Source of the DNA: Thermoanaerobaculia bacterium
GTDB lineage: Bacteria; Acidobacteriota; Thermoanaerobaculia; Gp7-AA8
NCBI GenBank assembly: GCA_023700825.1
Contig: JAMPYE010000210.1
Span: forward strand, 1-7,161
DNA length: 7,161 nucleotides
Reading direction: 5' to 3'
A program made the position numbers and the translations under genes. The notes beneath the pieces are model-generated. The model searched no databases and was not told the DNA's origin. It was given only the letters and a program-made list of their open reading frames with translations. Numbering within the stretch: position 1 is the stretch's first letter; every line of letters starts with the position of its first letter. Shown one piece after another: positions 1 to 5,925 of this stretch.

Positions 1-16
1 GGCTGGACCACGCGAG

Positions 17-421
17 TCACGCCTGTGCCGGCATGGCAGACATGTGGACGAGCCCCCACCCGTGGCCGTCGAGGTCGACGAAACTGTGCGTGTACATGAA
101 TCCGAAATCTTCCGGCTTGTCGTAGGTCGTTCCGCCCGCGGCGATTGCCTTTGCGACGAGCTCATCCACCTGCTCGCGGCTCCCGCAACCGAGAGTGAGC
201 AGCACTTCGACCGCTTCGCTCGTATCGCAAACGGCTTTGGGCGTGAAGTCACGAAACCTGGAGTGCGAGAGCAGCATGACGGTAATCGTGTCGCTGACGC
301 TGATGCACGCGCCATTCGGGTCTGTGAACTCGGGATTGTGCGAAAAGCCGAGTGCGGTGAAGAAGGCCAGCGACTTCCCGGGGTCGGCGACCGGCAGGTT
401 GATGAAGATCTGCTTGACCAC
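17..421 (-). CDS. VOC family (glyoxalase/bleomycin-resistance fold) protein
   Basis: This 134-residue protein has the length of a single-chain VOC domain with two beta-alpha-beta-beta-beta modules. The first module opens with IFINLPVADPGKSLAFFTALGF (residues 5-26, split here as IFINLPVADPGK then SLAFFTALGF), typical of the family. The second ends with the FVDLDGHGW stretch (114-122), matching the usual D-x-DGH-x-W-E signature. The residue after Trp122 is Gly rather than the Glu that commonly serves as a metal ligand, so metal-dependent catalysis is doubtful and the substrate cannot be named. The start is GTG, chosen because GGGAGGA lies about 5 nt upstream; no ATG fits better. It is the last minus-strand gene visible and is separated from the next one by an attC-like repeat. 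The fold assignment is firm; the role (enzyme, binding or resistance protein) is unknown. Confidence 0.85.
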   Translation of the reverse strand: MVKQIFINLPVADPGKSLAFFTALGFSHNPEFTDPNGACISVSDTITVMLLSHSRFRDFTPKAVCDTSEAVEVLLTLGCGSREQVDELVAKAIAAGGTTYDKPEDFGFMYTHSFVDLDGHGWGLVHMSAMPAQA

Positions 422-463
422 TGATTCCTCCCGTTCGTCGCAGCTGACGGTGACGCCCGCTGC

Positions 464-521
464 GGCGTAAGGCCTGGCAGTCGGCGGCTCCGGCGAGCTT
501 TGCTGATGTTACAACCCACGG
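464..521 (+). repeat. attC-like repeat, copy 1 (degenerate core)
   Basis: This is the most degenerate of six related repeats. Where the others read GCCTAAC, it reads GGCGTAAGG. It was recognised by alignment with the copy at 1631-1694: both share TAA-x-GCCTGG, a central CGGC block, and TGATG(T/A)TACAAC followed by a CGG about 40 nt from the core. It lies between the two VOC genes, upstream of the first. No second half of an attC site is visible. It could be a chance match, but its spacing agrees with the better copies. Confidence 0.4.
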
Positions 522-582
522 ACGTCGTCAGACGCGCCGGGATCGGCTGCGGCGCCGGTGTCGGACGCCGCGTCTTCCGTTC

Positions 583-1059
583 TCAACCGTTACGTCCCAT
601 GGGATTCTCTCGCGAGCTCTGTTGCGCGAGCTGTTGTGCGAGCGCGATGAGAATCCCCTCGGGACCCCGGATGTAGCAGAGGCGATACATGTTTTCGTAC
701 CGGACCACTTCGCCGACGAGCTTCGCGCCGCGCTTTTCGAGTCGGACGAGCGTATCGTCGATGTCCTCGACGGCGAACATGACGCGCAGGTAGCCGAGAG
801 CGTTGACCGGGGCGACGCGGTGATCGGCCACCACGGGCGGCGCGAGGAAGCGGGACAGCTCGAGCCGGCTGTGACCGTCGGGCGTGCGCATCATCGCAAT
901 CTCGACGCGCATGCCGCGCAACCCGGTGACGCCATCTGCCCAGTCTCCTTCAACCGTGGCACGCCCCTCGAGATCGAGGCCGAGCTCGGTGAAGAACTCG
1001 ATGGCTGCATCGAGGTCTTCCACCACGATGCCGACGTTGTCCATGCGCATGACCGTCAC
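583..1059 (-). CDS. VOC family glyoxalase-like protein
   Basis: This 158-residue protein belongs to the VOC superfamily and to a different subfamily from the gene at 17-421. Module one runs from about residue 5 (MDNVGIVVEDLDAAIEFF) to LELSRF (66-71). Module two runs from NALGYLRVMFAVEDIDDT (86-103) to the YRLCYIRGPEGILIALAQQL end. The Glu in RGPEG (134) sits where VOC enzymes carry a metal ligand. The N-terminal His seen in true glyoxalases is replaced by Asp-Asn, which I recall as usual for this subfamily. The reaction is unknown. The GTG start is preferred because AGGGAGA lies about 6 nt upstream; an ATG nine bases downstream is an alternative. An extended -10 element about 50 nt upstream, inside an attC-like repeat, probably drives it. 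The C-terminal tail after residue 144 is polar and probably disordered. Confidence 0.88.
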   Translation of the reverse strand: MTVMRMDNVGIVVEDLDAAIEFFTELGLDLEGRATVEGDWADGVTGLRGMRVEIAMMRTPDGHSRLELSRFLAPPVVADHRVAPVNALGYLRVMFAVEDIDDTLVRLEKRGAKLVGEVVRYENMYRLCYIRGPEGILIALAQQLAQQSSRENPMGRNG

Positions 1060-1103
1060 GATGTCTCCCTTGCGCCTGCCGCCCGGAGCTCTCCGGTACG
1101 GGC

Positions 1104-1172
1104 ACGGACATTCTAGCAGGTTGCAGCGGATGGTCCGCGCGTCCTGATGCGGCGGAGCGACCAGTTAGGCGC
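1104..1172 (-). repeat. attC-like repeat, copy 2
   Basis: Read on the minus strand it begins with GCGCCTAAC (core GCCTAAC, plus-strand 1164-1170). It continues with CAGGACGCGCGG, ACCATCCGCTGC and, about 42 nt after the core, ACCTGCTAGAATGTCCG. The same order and spacing recur in copies 4 and 5 (ACCATGC, then ACCTGTTGGAATTTC; and AATGCGC, then GCCTGCTGGACTTTCC). The core lies 25 nt after the stop codon of the membrane-protein gene, the position of an attC site in an integron cassette. The partner half expected of a full attC, ending in GTTAGGC further along the minus strand, is absent. Confidence 0.55.
1110..1118 (-). promoter_or_regulatory. Extended -10 promoter element for the second VOC gene
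   Basis: The minus strand reads TGCTAGAAT, an extended -10 (TGn plus TAGAAT, five of six bases of TATAAT). No good -35 is present at 16-18 bp, which is tolerable for extended -10 promoters. Predicted transcription would start near 1103, giving a leader of roughly 45 nt before the GTG at 1059. The element is part of the attC-like repeat, so it may be repeat sequence rather than a selected promoter. Confidence 0.4.
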
Positions 1173-1639
1173 ACGCCCGCAAGGCGCTTCGTGGGCTATC
1201 CAGCCTCTCGCACACGCCTGCGGCGGAACAGACAGATGAACGTCGCGATCTGGACGATCGAGACGATGGCGAACGACCCGTAATCGAAATGCAGGTTCTC
1301 GTAGAACGAGCGGGCGCCGGGGTCGGTGAAAAGCGCGGGACTCGCGCCGAGCAGCGTGAGGACCGCCACGAGGAAGCCTCCGTACGCGAGACAGGCCAGC
1401 GCCAGCCACGCAACGGCCTGAAGGCGTCGCTCATACGGAAACGTGAAATACCCCGGTATCCCGAAGATGACGGCGGCACCGACGCCAAACTTGACGAAAC
1501 CCATGGCGTTTCCCGGTGATGCGGCGGTCAAGAGCATTCCGACGATCAGCACGGGCGTGACGAATATGGCAAAGCCCCCGAACAGCAGAACACCGAACAA
1601 GAATCTCATGAATACCCGACAGTCCCTTCAGCGCCTAAC
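1164..1639 (-). other. Cassette-like unit: membrane-protein gene between attC-like cores
   Basis: On the minus strand this stretch reads GTTAGGC (1639-1633), 23 nt, the membrane-protein gene, 25 nt, then GCCTAAC (1170-1164). That is the order R' - gene - R'' of an integron cassette, and its size of about 0.48 kb is typical. The gene has almost no leader and no recognisable promoter of its own, which also fits cassettes. Against this, neither flanking site shows both halves of an attC. Mobility is inferred from layout only. Confidence 0.35.
1196..1609 (-). CDS. Small four-helix integral membrane protein, function unknown
   Basis: I do not recognise this 137-residue protein. It has four hydrophobic segments suited to spanning the membrane: about residues 4-28, 38-55, 63-88 and 111-128. 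Polar residues (YERR) separate helices 2 and 3, and a longer loop with acidic and aromatic residues (93-110) separates helices 3 and 4. The C-terminus is strongly basic (RRRRVR, 129-134), which by the positive-inside rule puts that end in the cytoplasm. With four helices the N-terminus would then also be cytoplasmic. The ATG start lies only 23 nt from the GTTAGGC core of copy 3, and only a weak GGG stands where a Shine-Dalgarno sequence would be. Such leader-poor small membrane proteins of unknown function are common in integron cassettes; that connection is inference. Confidence 0.75.
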   Translation of the reverse strand: MRFLFGVLLFGGFAIFVTPVLIVGMLLTAASPGNAMGFVKFGVGAAVIFGIPGYFTFPYERRLQAVAWLALACLAYGGFLVAVLTLLGASPALFTDPGARSFYENLHFDYGSFAIVSIVQIATFICLFRRRRVREAG

Positions 1640-1694
1640 GCCTGGATATCAGCCGGCCCGACGCGCATTCGTGATGATACAACTTGCGGATACC
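1631..1694 (+). repeat. attC-like repeat, copy 3
   Basis: This copy begins GCGCCTAACGCCTGG (core 1633-1639), continues with CAGCCGGCCCGACGCGC and, at about 40 nt, ATACAACTTGCGGATACCG. It fills the gap between the divergent membrane-protein and lipoprotein genes. It is the upstream boundary of the cassette-like unit at 1164-1639, which it faces with GTTAGGC on the minus strand. TGATACAAC (1675-1683) resembles a weak extended -10 pointing toward the lipoprotein gene, but the leader would be about 100 nt long. Confidence 0.55.
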
Positions 1695-1789
1695 GTGACG
1701 CGCGACGCGATCGGCTGCAACGACCGCGCAGCTGGCGAGAGACCGCAGGGAGAGTAGACGGCTTCCCGACGGAAACCGTATCTGTCGTC

Positions 1790-2395
1790 ATGCCACGGGT
1801 TGCTCTGATCGCTGCGACGCTCCTGCTGCTTGCCTGCAACCGTGATTCACCGACGGCTCCCATGGGTCCTGCGCCCTGCCAGGGGATTTCTCTCGGCGGA
1901 ACCGCGCGGGTCGCCGGTCTGGTTACCCTCTCCAGTCTGCCCGTGCGGGGTGCCGTCGTCACGATTGGCGCCCGTTCCGCGACGACGCAGGAGAGCGGCG
2001 AATTCTCCATCGGTGACGTCCCCGGCGGGTTGCAGTCGTTTCACGTGCAGGCCGAGCCGAGCGCCTCGGCGAGCGGCGAGATGCTCGTCCTGCGCGGACA
2101 CAACGACGTCCGGATTGCGACGGCGCGACAAGACCAGGGCAATGAAGGCACGCTTTCGGGACGGACGATTGATGGTTGCAGCGGAGATCCACTCGCCGGC
2201 GTGACCGTGAAGTTCCCTTCAACGGCAATCGAGGTTACATCCGGACCCGATGGCAACTTCCAGTTTGGCAACCTGTGCTGCAGCACTCTCGGAGAAGTTT
2301 CAGCCAGCAAGCCGGGATACCGGACCAGCCGAGCTTCCGTTGGACGGGCCTACGGTCGAGGGCTGTGGCTGGATCTGGTGCTGATGCCGGAGTGA
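1790..2395 (+). CDS. Lipoprotein with two carboxypeptidase-regulatory-like domains
   Basis: This 201-residue protein begins with a short lipoprotein signal: a hydrophobic stretch (residues 4-15) ending in the lipobox LLAC. Cys16 is the predicted lipidation site, followed by NRDSPTAP, a typical polar linker. Two repeats with the beta-sandwich pattern of CarboxypepD_reg-like domains follow. The first (about 40-90) has VAGLVTLSSLPVRGAVVTIG, then SGEFSIGDVPGG. The second (about 121-200) has LSGRTIDGCSGDPLAGVTV, then DGNFQFGNL and KPGYRTSRA. Such domains are usually structural or adhesive and carry no catalysis. The +2 residue is Asn, which in enteric bacteria would not act as the Asp inner-membrane retention signal. 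No close Shine-Dalgarno sequence is seen; the start is supported by the signal peptide. The gene stands alone and converges with the NHL gene. The precise role is unknown. Confidence 0.8.
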   Translation: MPRVALIAATLLLLACNRDSPTAPMGPAPCQGISLGGTARVAGLVTLSSLPVRGAVVTIGARSATTQESGEFSIGDVPGGLQSFHVQAEPSASASGEMLVLRGHNDVRIATARQDQGNEGTLSGRTIDGCSGDPLAGVTVKFPSTAIEVTSGPDGNFQFGNLCCSTLGEVSASKPGYRTSRASVGRAYGRGLWLDLVLMPE

Positions 2396-2514
2396 CTCGT
2401 CGATGGAGAGCTCCCATTGTTGCTCATCCTCGACGCACTCTCGCCGCTCACGGCGCAAGCTCGAGAGGACTCTCCGCAGGACGCACCTGCGCCCCTGACG
2501 GCGGCGGTGCGCAC

Positions 2515-2583
2515 ACGAAATTCCAACAGGTCACGATGCATGGTGTTGCGCGTAGGCGTCCGGTTGAGCGCGCTGTTAGGCGG
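2515..2583 (-). repeat. attC-like repeat, copy 4 (best match to an attC half)
   Basis: Read on the plus strand it ends GTCCGGTTGAGCGCGCTGTTAGGC (as GTCCGGTTGAGCG then CGCTGTTAGGC; core 2575-2581). This resembles the L'-R' simple site of integron 59-base elements, whose consensus has TCSGCTKGARC shortly before GTTAGVC. On the minus strand it runs GCCTAAC, CAACCGGACG, GCGCAACACCATGC, then ACCTGTTGGAATTTCGTG, aligning with copy 5 over about 80 bp. The outer end reads TTCCAAC on the plus strand (2521-2527), a poor RYYYAAC. That would make a 61-bp site, but its arms pair badly. Confidence 0.6.
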
Positions 2584-2596
2584 ACGCGTATCCGCC
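2579..2596 (-). terminator. Stem-loop downstream of the NHL gene
   Basis: GGCGGA (2579-2584) and TCCGCC (2591-2596) form a perfect 6-bp stem with a 6-nt loop, about 70 nt past the NHL stop codon. There is no T-tract after it on the minus strand, and it shares bases with the repeat core. It may therefore be a weak terminator, part of the repeat's own fold, or chance in GC-rich DNA. Confidence 0.2.
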
Positions 2597-2665
2597 ACCG
2601 TTGCTGTGCGTTTGGTCGCTGGTGCCATACATTCTGGTCCGGTCCTCGGCGGCCAGTCTGTACGG

Positions 2666-5017
2666 CTATCTCGCAATGCCACGAATCGCTCGTACGCGCC
2701 GATTGTCGAAGTCCCACAGATAGACGTTCCCGCTCCGGTCGATCGCCAGCGCCTGGATGGTTCGCGTTTTCGCCGCCGTGGCCGGCCCGCCATCGCCTGT
2801 GAAGCCGAATTCGGGGCTGATCGTCCCGATTGTGGTCGTGCTGTTCTTTCCGTCGATCCGCAGGATCGCCCCGCCGAAACAGTAGGCGTAGACTCGGCCA
2901 CTCGAATCCGATGTCAGCGGCCCGCCCTGACACCGGTTCGCCACGACGGTGTCGATGATCCCGTTCCGGTCGATCATGCGAACGCCACCGACGTCCGAGA
3001 CGTACAGGTTGCCTGCCCCGTCGAGCGCGAGATGGATGGGCGCGCGCAGCTGCGCATCAACCGCCGGCCCTCCGTCTCCCGTCGATGGGTTTTCGATCTG
3101 CACATTCGGCAGATGAATGGGCGCCCTGCCGGCGAATGTCGTGATGATGCCGCTCTGTGCATCGATGCGGCGTATACAGTGGTTGTACTTGTCAGCAACG
3201 AACAGATTGCCCGCCCCATCGATCACGATGCCTGCCGGATTGTCGAGGTTCGCTGCAGACGCAGGCCCCCCGTCTCCGCTGTAACCATACTCGTTGCCGG
3301 CCAGGCGTGTGTACGTCCCCTCCGGGGAGATACGGCCTACATCGTAGGGCCCAGTGATGTAGATGTCTCCATTCGGTGCAGCGGCGACTCCTCGTGTACC
3401 GAAACCGCCAAGCGTGAGGAGAGTTCCGTCACGGTTCAACCTCTGAAGCCGGCTGTAGGTTCCGATGAGAAGCTCATCTCTCGAGTTCAACGCGAAGGGC
3501 ACCTCGTCGCCGCCGGCGGTGCCGAGCTCCGCCGCAATGGCAGGTCCATTCTCGCCGATCACCGCGGGCCCGATGCCCGCAATGGTCGAGAGTGTGCCGG
3601 TGGCGAGATCGATCGAACGAATTCGATTGACGGATCTCTCGCCGAACAGCAGGCGGTTGTGAACGGCGTCGACCTCCATCTTTTCAACCATGGAAAGTCG
3701 TCCGCTGCGAACACCGTCTTCCGAAAAGCCAGGCGTCAGCTCGCCAAACACCGTGGTGACGCGTCCGTCGGTTCCGACGCGTCGGATGCGGCTGCCGTCA
3801 CCGAAATAGATCGAGCCGTCGGGGCTGATTGCGATCCCGTTTACGGGTCCGCGAATCGCTGTTTCCGTCGCCATCGCGCCCTCATCGGTCTGCGTTCCGC
3901 CGCCAAGGATGGTGGTGATCACGCCCGTGGTCGCGTCGATTCGCCGTACTCGGCGGTTATGCGCATCCGCGAGGAAGAGGTTTCCCTCGGCGTCGATCCT
4001 CAATGTGCCGCCGTCGCCGTTCGGACCGATGTCGAACGAGGCAAGAGTTGCCGGACCGCCGTCACCGGAGAATCCACGCGTGCCGTTTCCGGCGATCGTA
4101 GTGATGACGCCGTCGGGGCTCACCCGTCGGACGCGATAATTGAAGGCGTCAAGAATGAACATGTTGCCGCGGCGATCGAACGCAACCTGATTCGGTTGAT
4201 CGAGCCGCGCCGCGGTCGCCGGACCGCCGTCTCCGGCGAAGGAACCTTGATACGTGATGGGACCCGAGCCGGCTACGGTCGTGATGACTCCCGTCGCGCG
4301 ATCGATTCGACGGATTCGGTGCTGGAAGAGTGTGGCGAGATAAACAGCGCCATCCGGGCCGATCGTGATGCCTCGTCCATCTGCCGTCGTTTCGGTCGCC
4401 GGCCCTCCGTCGCCGATCTCCCCATCAGCAACTTGCTGAGGCGAGAGCACCATTCCGGTGCCGGCGAGTCGCGTGCAGGTTCCGTCGGGCGCGATCCTTC
4501 GCACCACGAGCCGGTCCGGTTCGAGGACCAGCACACTGCCGTCCGTATCCACCACGAGGTCGAACCCGGCCACATCAAACGGAACGCTCTTCGCCGGCGC
4601 ACCCTCTCCGAGATAAAGACCGATGCCTGCCACGGTCGTGATCTCACCATCCGAGATCGAGTCGAGCGAAGGCGGAACATAGAGGAACTGGGTTGATGCA
4701 ATGCGCCCGTGATTCACGACACGCACCGCCGCATAGCCATTCGCGTGTGGCGGCGCCACCGCGAGGAGCTCGCTTGCTGAAACCAGGGTGACCGAGGCGG
4801 CCGGTTGATTATCGAATGCGACCCGCAGGTCGGAAGCAAAGAACCCGGATCCTCGGATCGTGACCGTCGATCCTCCTGCGATCGGTCCGCTGTTCGGGTC
4901 AATCGTGCTGACGATCAGTGGCGGTCTCGGAACTCGCACCGGACGTCGTCGCGGCCCTGCCTCGGCGAGGAACACGACCGACAGAATGAATACGGAAACG
5001 ATTGCACATCGCTGCAT
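2666..5017 (-). CDS. Secreted NHL-repeat beta-propeller protein with IPT/TIG domain
   Basis: This 783-residue protein starts with a signal peptide (hydrophobic residues 5-18, probable cleavage after AEA at 18-20) and a basic, Pro-rich linker (21-34). An IPT/TIG immunoglobulin-like domain follows (about 35-113: IDPNSGPIAGGSTVTIRGSGF, with FLYVPP at its end). The rest is NHL repeats: DGxxTTVAGxG, a GDGGPATxAxL turn, then GNLFVADxxNxRVRRID. Six turns are canonical (near residues 202, 262, 318, 581, 647, 741). About four are degenerate (near 137, 378, 432, 488). It should fold into one or two beta-propellers exported beyond the inner membrane. NHL propellers bind protein, RNA or ligand; no catalytic motif is visible, so its function is unknown. 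GAGGA lies 7 nt before the ATG and a TATAAT box lies upstream. It is divergent from the toxin-antitoxin operon and is far larger than a usual integron cassette gene. Confidence 0.92.
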   Translation of the reverse strand: MQRCAIVSVFILSVVFLAEAGPRRRPVRVPRPPLIVSTIDPNSGPIAGGSTVTIRGSGFFASDLRVAFDNQPAASVTLVSASELLAVAPPHANGYAAVRVVNHGRIASTQFLYVPPSLDSISDGEITTVAGIGLYLGEGAPAKSVPFDVAGFDLVVDTDGSVLVLEPDRLVVRRIAPDGTCTRLAGTGMVLSPQQVADGEIGDGGPATETTADGRGITIGPDGAVYLATLFQHRIRRIDRATGVITTVAGSGPITYQGSFAGDGGPATAARLDQPNQVAFDRRGNMFILDAFNYRVRRVSPDGVITTIAGNGTRGFSGDGGPATLASFDIGPNGDGGTLRIDAEGNLFLADAHNRRVRRIDATTGVITTILGGGTQTDEGAMATETAIRGPVNGIAISPDGSIYFGDGSRIRRVGTDGRVTTVFGELTPGFSEDGVRSGRLSMVEKMEVDAVHNRLLFGERSVNRIRSIDLATGTLSTIAGIGPAVIGENGPAIAAELGTAGGDEVPFALNSRDELLIGTYSRLQRLNRDGTLLTLGGFGTRGVAAAPNGDIYITGPYDVGRISPEGTYTRLAGNEYGYSGDGGPASAANLDNPAGIVIDGAGNLFVADKYNHCIRRIDAQSGIITTFAGRAPIHLPNVQIENPSTGDGGPAVDAQLRAPIHLALDGAGNLYVSDVGGVRMIDRNGIIDTVVANRCQGGPLTSDSSGRVYAYCFGGAILRIDGKNSTTTIGTISPEFGFTGDGGPATAAKTRTIQALAIDRSGNVYLWDFDNRRVRAIRGIAR

Positions 5018-5045
5018 GAGCGATTCCTCGTGGCTCGGTACGAGA

Positions 5046-5051
5046 ATTATA
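5046..5051 (-). promoter_or_regulatory. -10 box (TATAAT) of the NHL gene
   Basis: The minus strand reads TTTGTATAATTCTCG, a perfect -10 hexamer. Transcription from it would start near 5039 and give a leader of about 22 nt, just enough for the GAGGA ribosome binding site. The best -35 candidate is TTCCGT at 18 bp, which is poor. Confidence 0.55.
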
Positions 5052-5149
5052 CAAACCCGGCCAGGAGGGACGGAAGCGAAGACTCTGCTGCAAGATGTTG
5101 GTGCGATCTCATGCGGCCCGACGGCCGGCGCTCACCGGCAACCGCGCGC

Positions 5150-5220
5150 ACGGGAAAGTCCAGCAGGCTGCGGCGCATTGTGGCGCGCCTGGTTGTCCGG
5201 TTCAGCGGCTTAGTTGGCCG
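5150..5220 (-). repeat. attC-like repeat, copy 5
   Basis: On the minus strand it begins GGCCAAC (core, plus-strand GTTGGCC at 5213-5219, still RYYYAAC/GTTRRRY). It continues CTGAACCGGACAACC, GGCGCGCC, AATGCGC and GCCTGCTGGACTTTCC. It aligns with copy 4 over about 80 bp; the shared CRAACCGGAC-like and CCTGYTGGA blocks keep the same spacing. It lies between the NHL promoter and the toxin-antitoxin operon. The toxin start codon is 41 nt past the core. Confidence 0.55.
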
Positions 5221-5230
5221 CCGGTTGTGA

Positions 5231-5250
5231 ATATATCCGTTCTGATATAT
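5231..5250. promoter_or_regulatory. Inverted repeat, probable toxin-antitoxin operator
   Basis: ATATATC (5231-5237) and GATATAT (5244-5250) are a perfect 7-bp inverted repeat around the 6-nt spacer CGTTCT. It ends 10 nt before the ATG that opens the toxin frame. Type II operons are normally autorepressed by the antitoxin binding such a palindrome over the promoter. The AT-rich arms may also supply the -10 region, with TTGTGA at 5225-5230 as a weak -35. It stands out from the surrounding GC-rich DNA. Confidence 0.5.
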
Positions 5251-5260
5251 GTCGTGATCG

Positions 5261-5605
5261 ATGGAGAAGCCGCTCGTTTGGCTCCACAGAGAGGTCAAGA
5301 CGCCACCGTTCTAAAGAGAAGCACGGCTCGAGGCTGGGTTCCTGCTTCGACGGTTGAAGCGGGGAGAGGTGCTCTCCCTGCCCGTCTCGAGGCCGATGCC
5401 GACGATAGGGCGTGGCTGCCACGAGCTCCGGGTGAATGACGCCCGGAAGAGCTGGCGGTTCGTGTACGCCGTGGAGCATGACGCGATCGTTCTTCTTGGG
5501 GTGTTCGAGAAGAAGACGGAGAAGACGCCGCAACAAGTGATCGATTCTTGCCGCGAACGCCCGATGCGGTTTCGACGAACCTGGCGCGAAGAGGAGAGCC
5601 GATGA
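5261..5605 (+). pseudogene. RelE/HigB-like (phage Gp49-like) toxin, interrupted by an in-frame stop
   Basis: The frame opened by the ATG at 5261 encodes MEKPLVWLHREVKTPPF, then TAA (5312-5314). It continues without a break as REARLEAGFLLRRLKRGEV to a stop at 5603-5605. Ignoring the TAA, the product is about 114 residues. It has the family hallmarks: KPLVWL, PPF-x-REAR, RGE-LSLP-SRPMP, IG-x-x-CHELRVND, the W-RFVY strand and VFEKKT-x-x-TP. These are ribosome-dependent mRNA interferases or related RelE-fold toxins paired with an XRE-type antitoxin. The residue at the stop is often Ser or Thr in relatives, so a single TCA-to-TAA change would explain it. Restart at TTG 5354 would give an 83-residue fragment missing the first strand and most of helix 1, with no good ribosome binding site. 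It is probably inactive. A sequencing error is the main alternative. Confidence 0.75.
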
Positions 5606-5919
5606 AAGCTAGCAAGCGAACCGCGCTGGAGACGGCTGGATGGACCGTTGGCTCTGCCGACGCCTTTCTTGAGCTTTCCGCGGATGAACGCGCATTCGTA
5701 GAAGTGAAACTCGCCCTGGCTGAGGCGCTGAAACTACGGCGAGAGCGAAGAAAGCTGACGCAGGCTCAGGTCGCAAAGCTGCTCGGTTCCAGTCAACCAC
5801 GCGTTGCGATGATGGAAGCTGCCGACAAGTCCGTGAGCGTCGACCTGCTCGTTCGATCGCTGCTCGCGATTGGCGCGACGCGGAAAGATCTCGCTAAGGT
5901 GCTCGCGAGCAACCGCTGA
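5602..5919 (+). CDS. XRE-family HTH antitoxin of a type II toxin-antitoxin pair
   Basis: This 105-residue protein starts at the ATG at 5602, which overlaps the toxin stop (ATGA). GAGGAG lies 5 nt upstream, so this start is preferred over in-frame codons further upstream inside the toxin gene. Residues 1-40 form the arm found in HigA/HTH_37-type antitoxins (GWTVGSADAFLELSADERAF). The XRE helix-turn-helix spans about 43-98, with the recognition region TQAQVAKLLGSSQPRVAMME (53-72). It should neutralise its partner toxin and repress the operon, probably at the palindrome at 5231-5250. Toxin-first order matches the higBA type. The frame is intact although the toxin is broken, so it may survive as an orphan antitoxin or repressor. 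Confidence 0.88.
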   Translation: MKASKRTALETAGWTVGSADAFLELSADERAFVEVKLALAEALKLRRERRKLTQAQVAKLLGSSQPRVAMMEAADKSVSVDLLVRSLLAIGATRKDLAKVLASNR

Positions 5920-5925
5920 CCTCGG

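Noticed and set aside
549..571. Stem GCGGCG/CGCCGC downstream of the second VOC gene as a terminator
   Set aside because: The stem is real (6 bp plus an inner CCG/CGG), but there is no T-tract after it on the minus strand, and such stems arise easily in DNA this rich in GC.
2521..2581. A complete 61-bp attC from TTCCAAC to GTTAGGC
   Set aside because: The left heptamer breaks the RYYYAAC rule at its first base, and the inner arms (CAGGTCACG against GGTTGAGCG) do not pair, so it cannot be called a functional attC by inspection.
2176..2802. A 208-codon plus-strand frame overlapping the lipoprotein 3' end and NHL 3' end
   Set aside because: It is Arg/Pro-rich, overlaps two better-supported genes and has no ribosome binding site or recognisable motif.
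2417..4696. A 759-codon open frame on the plus strand, antisense to the NHL gene
   Set aside because: Its translation is Arg- and Ala-rich without domain patterns, while the opposite strand gives clear NHL repeats, a signal peptide, an IPT domain, a ribosome binding site and a TATAAT box. Long antisense frames are expected opposite repetitive GC-rich genes.
5548..5601. Longer antitoxin starting within the toxin gene
   Set aside because: The extra residues (MPRTPDAVSTNLARRGEP) do not look like antitoxin sequence, whereas the ATG at 5602 has GAGGAG at 5 nt and the ATGA overlap typical of coupled genes.
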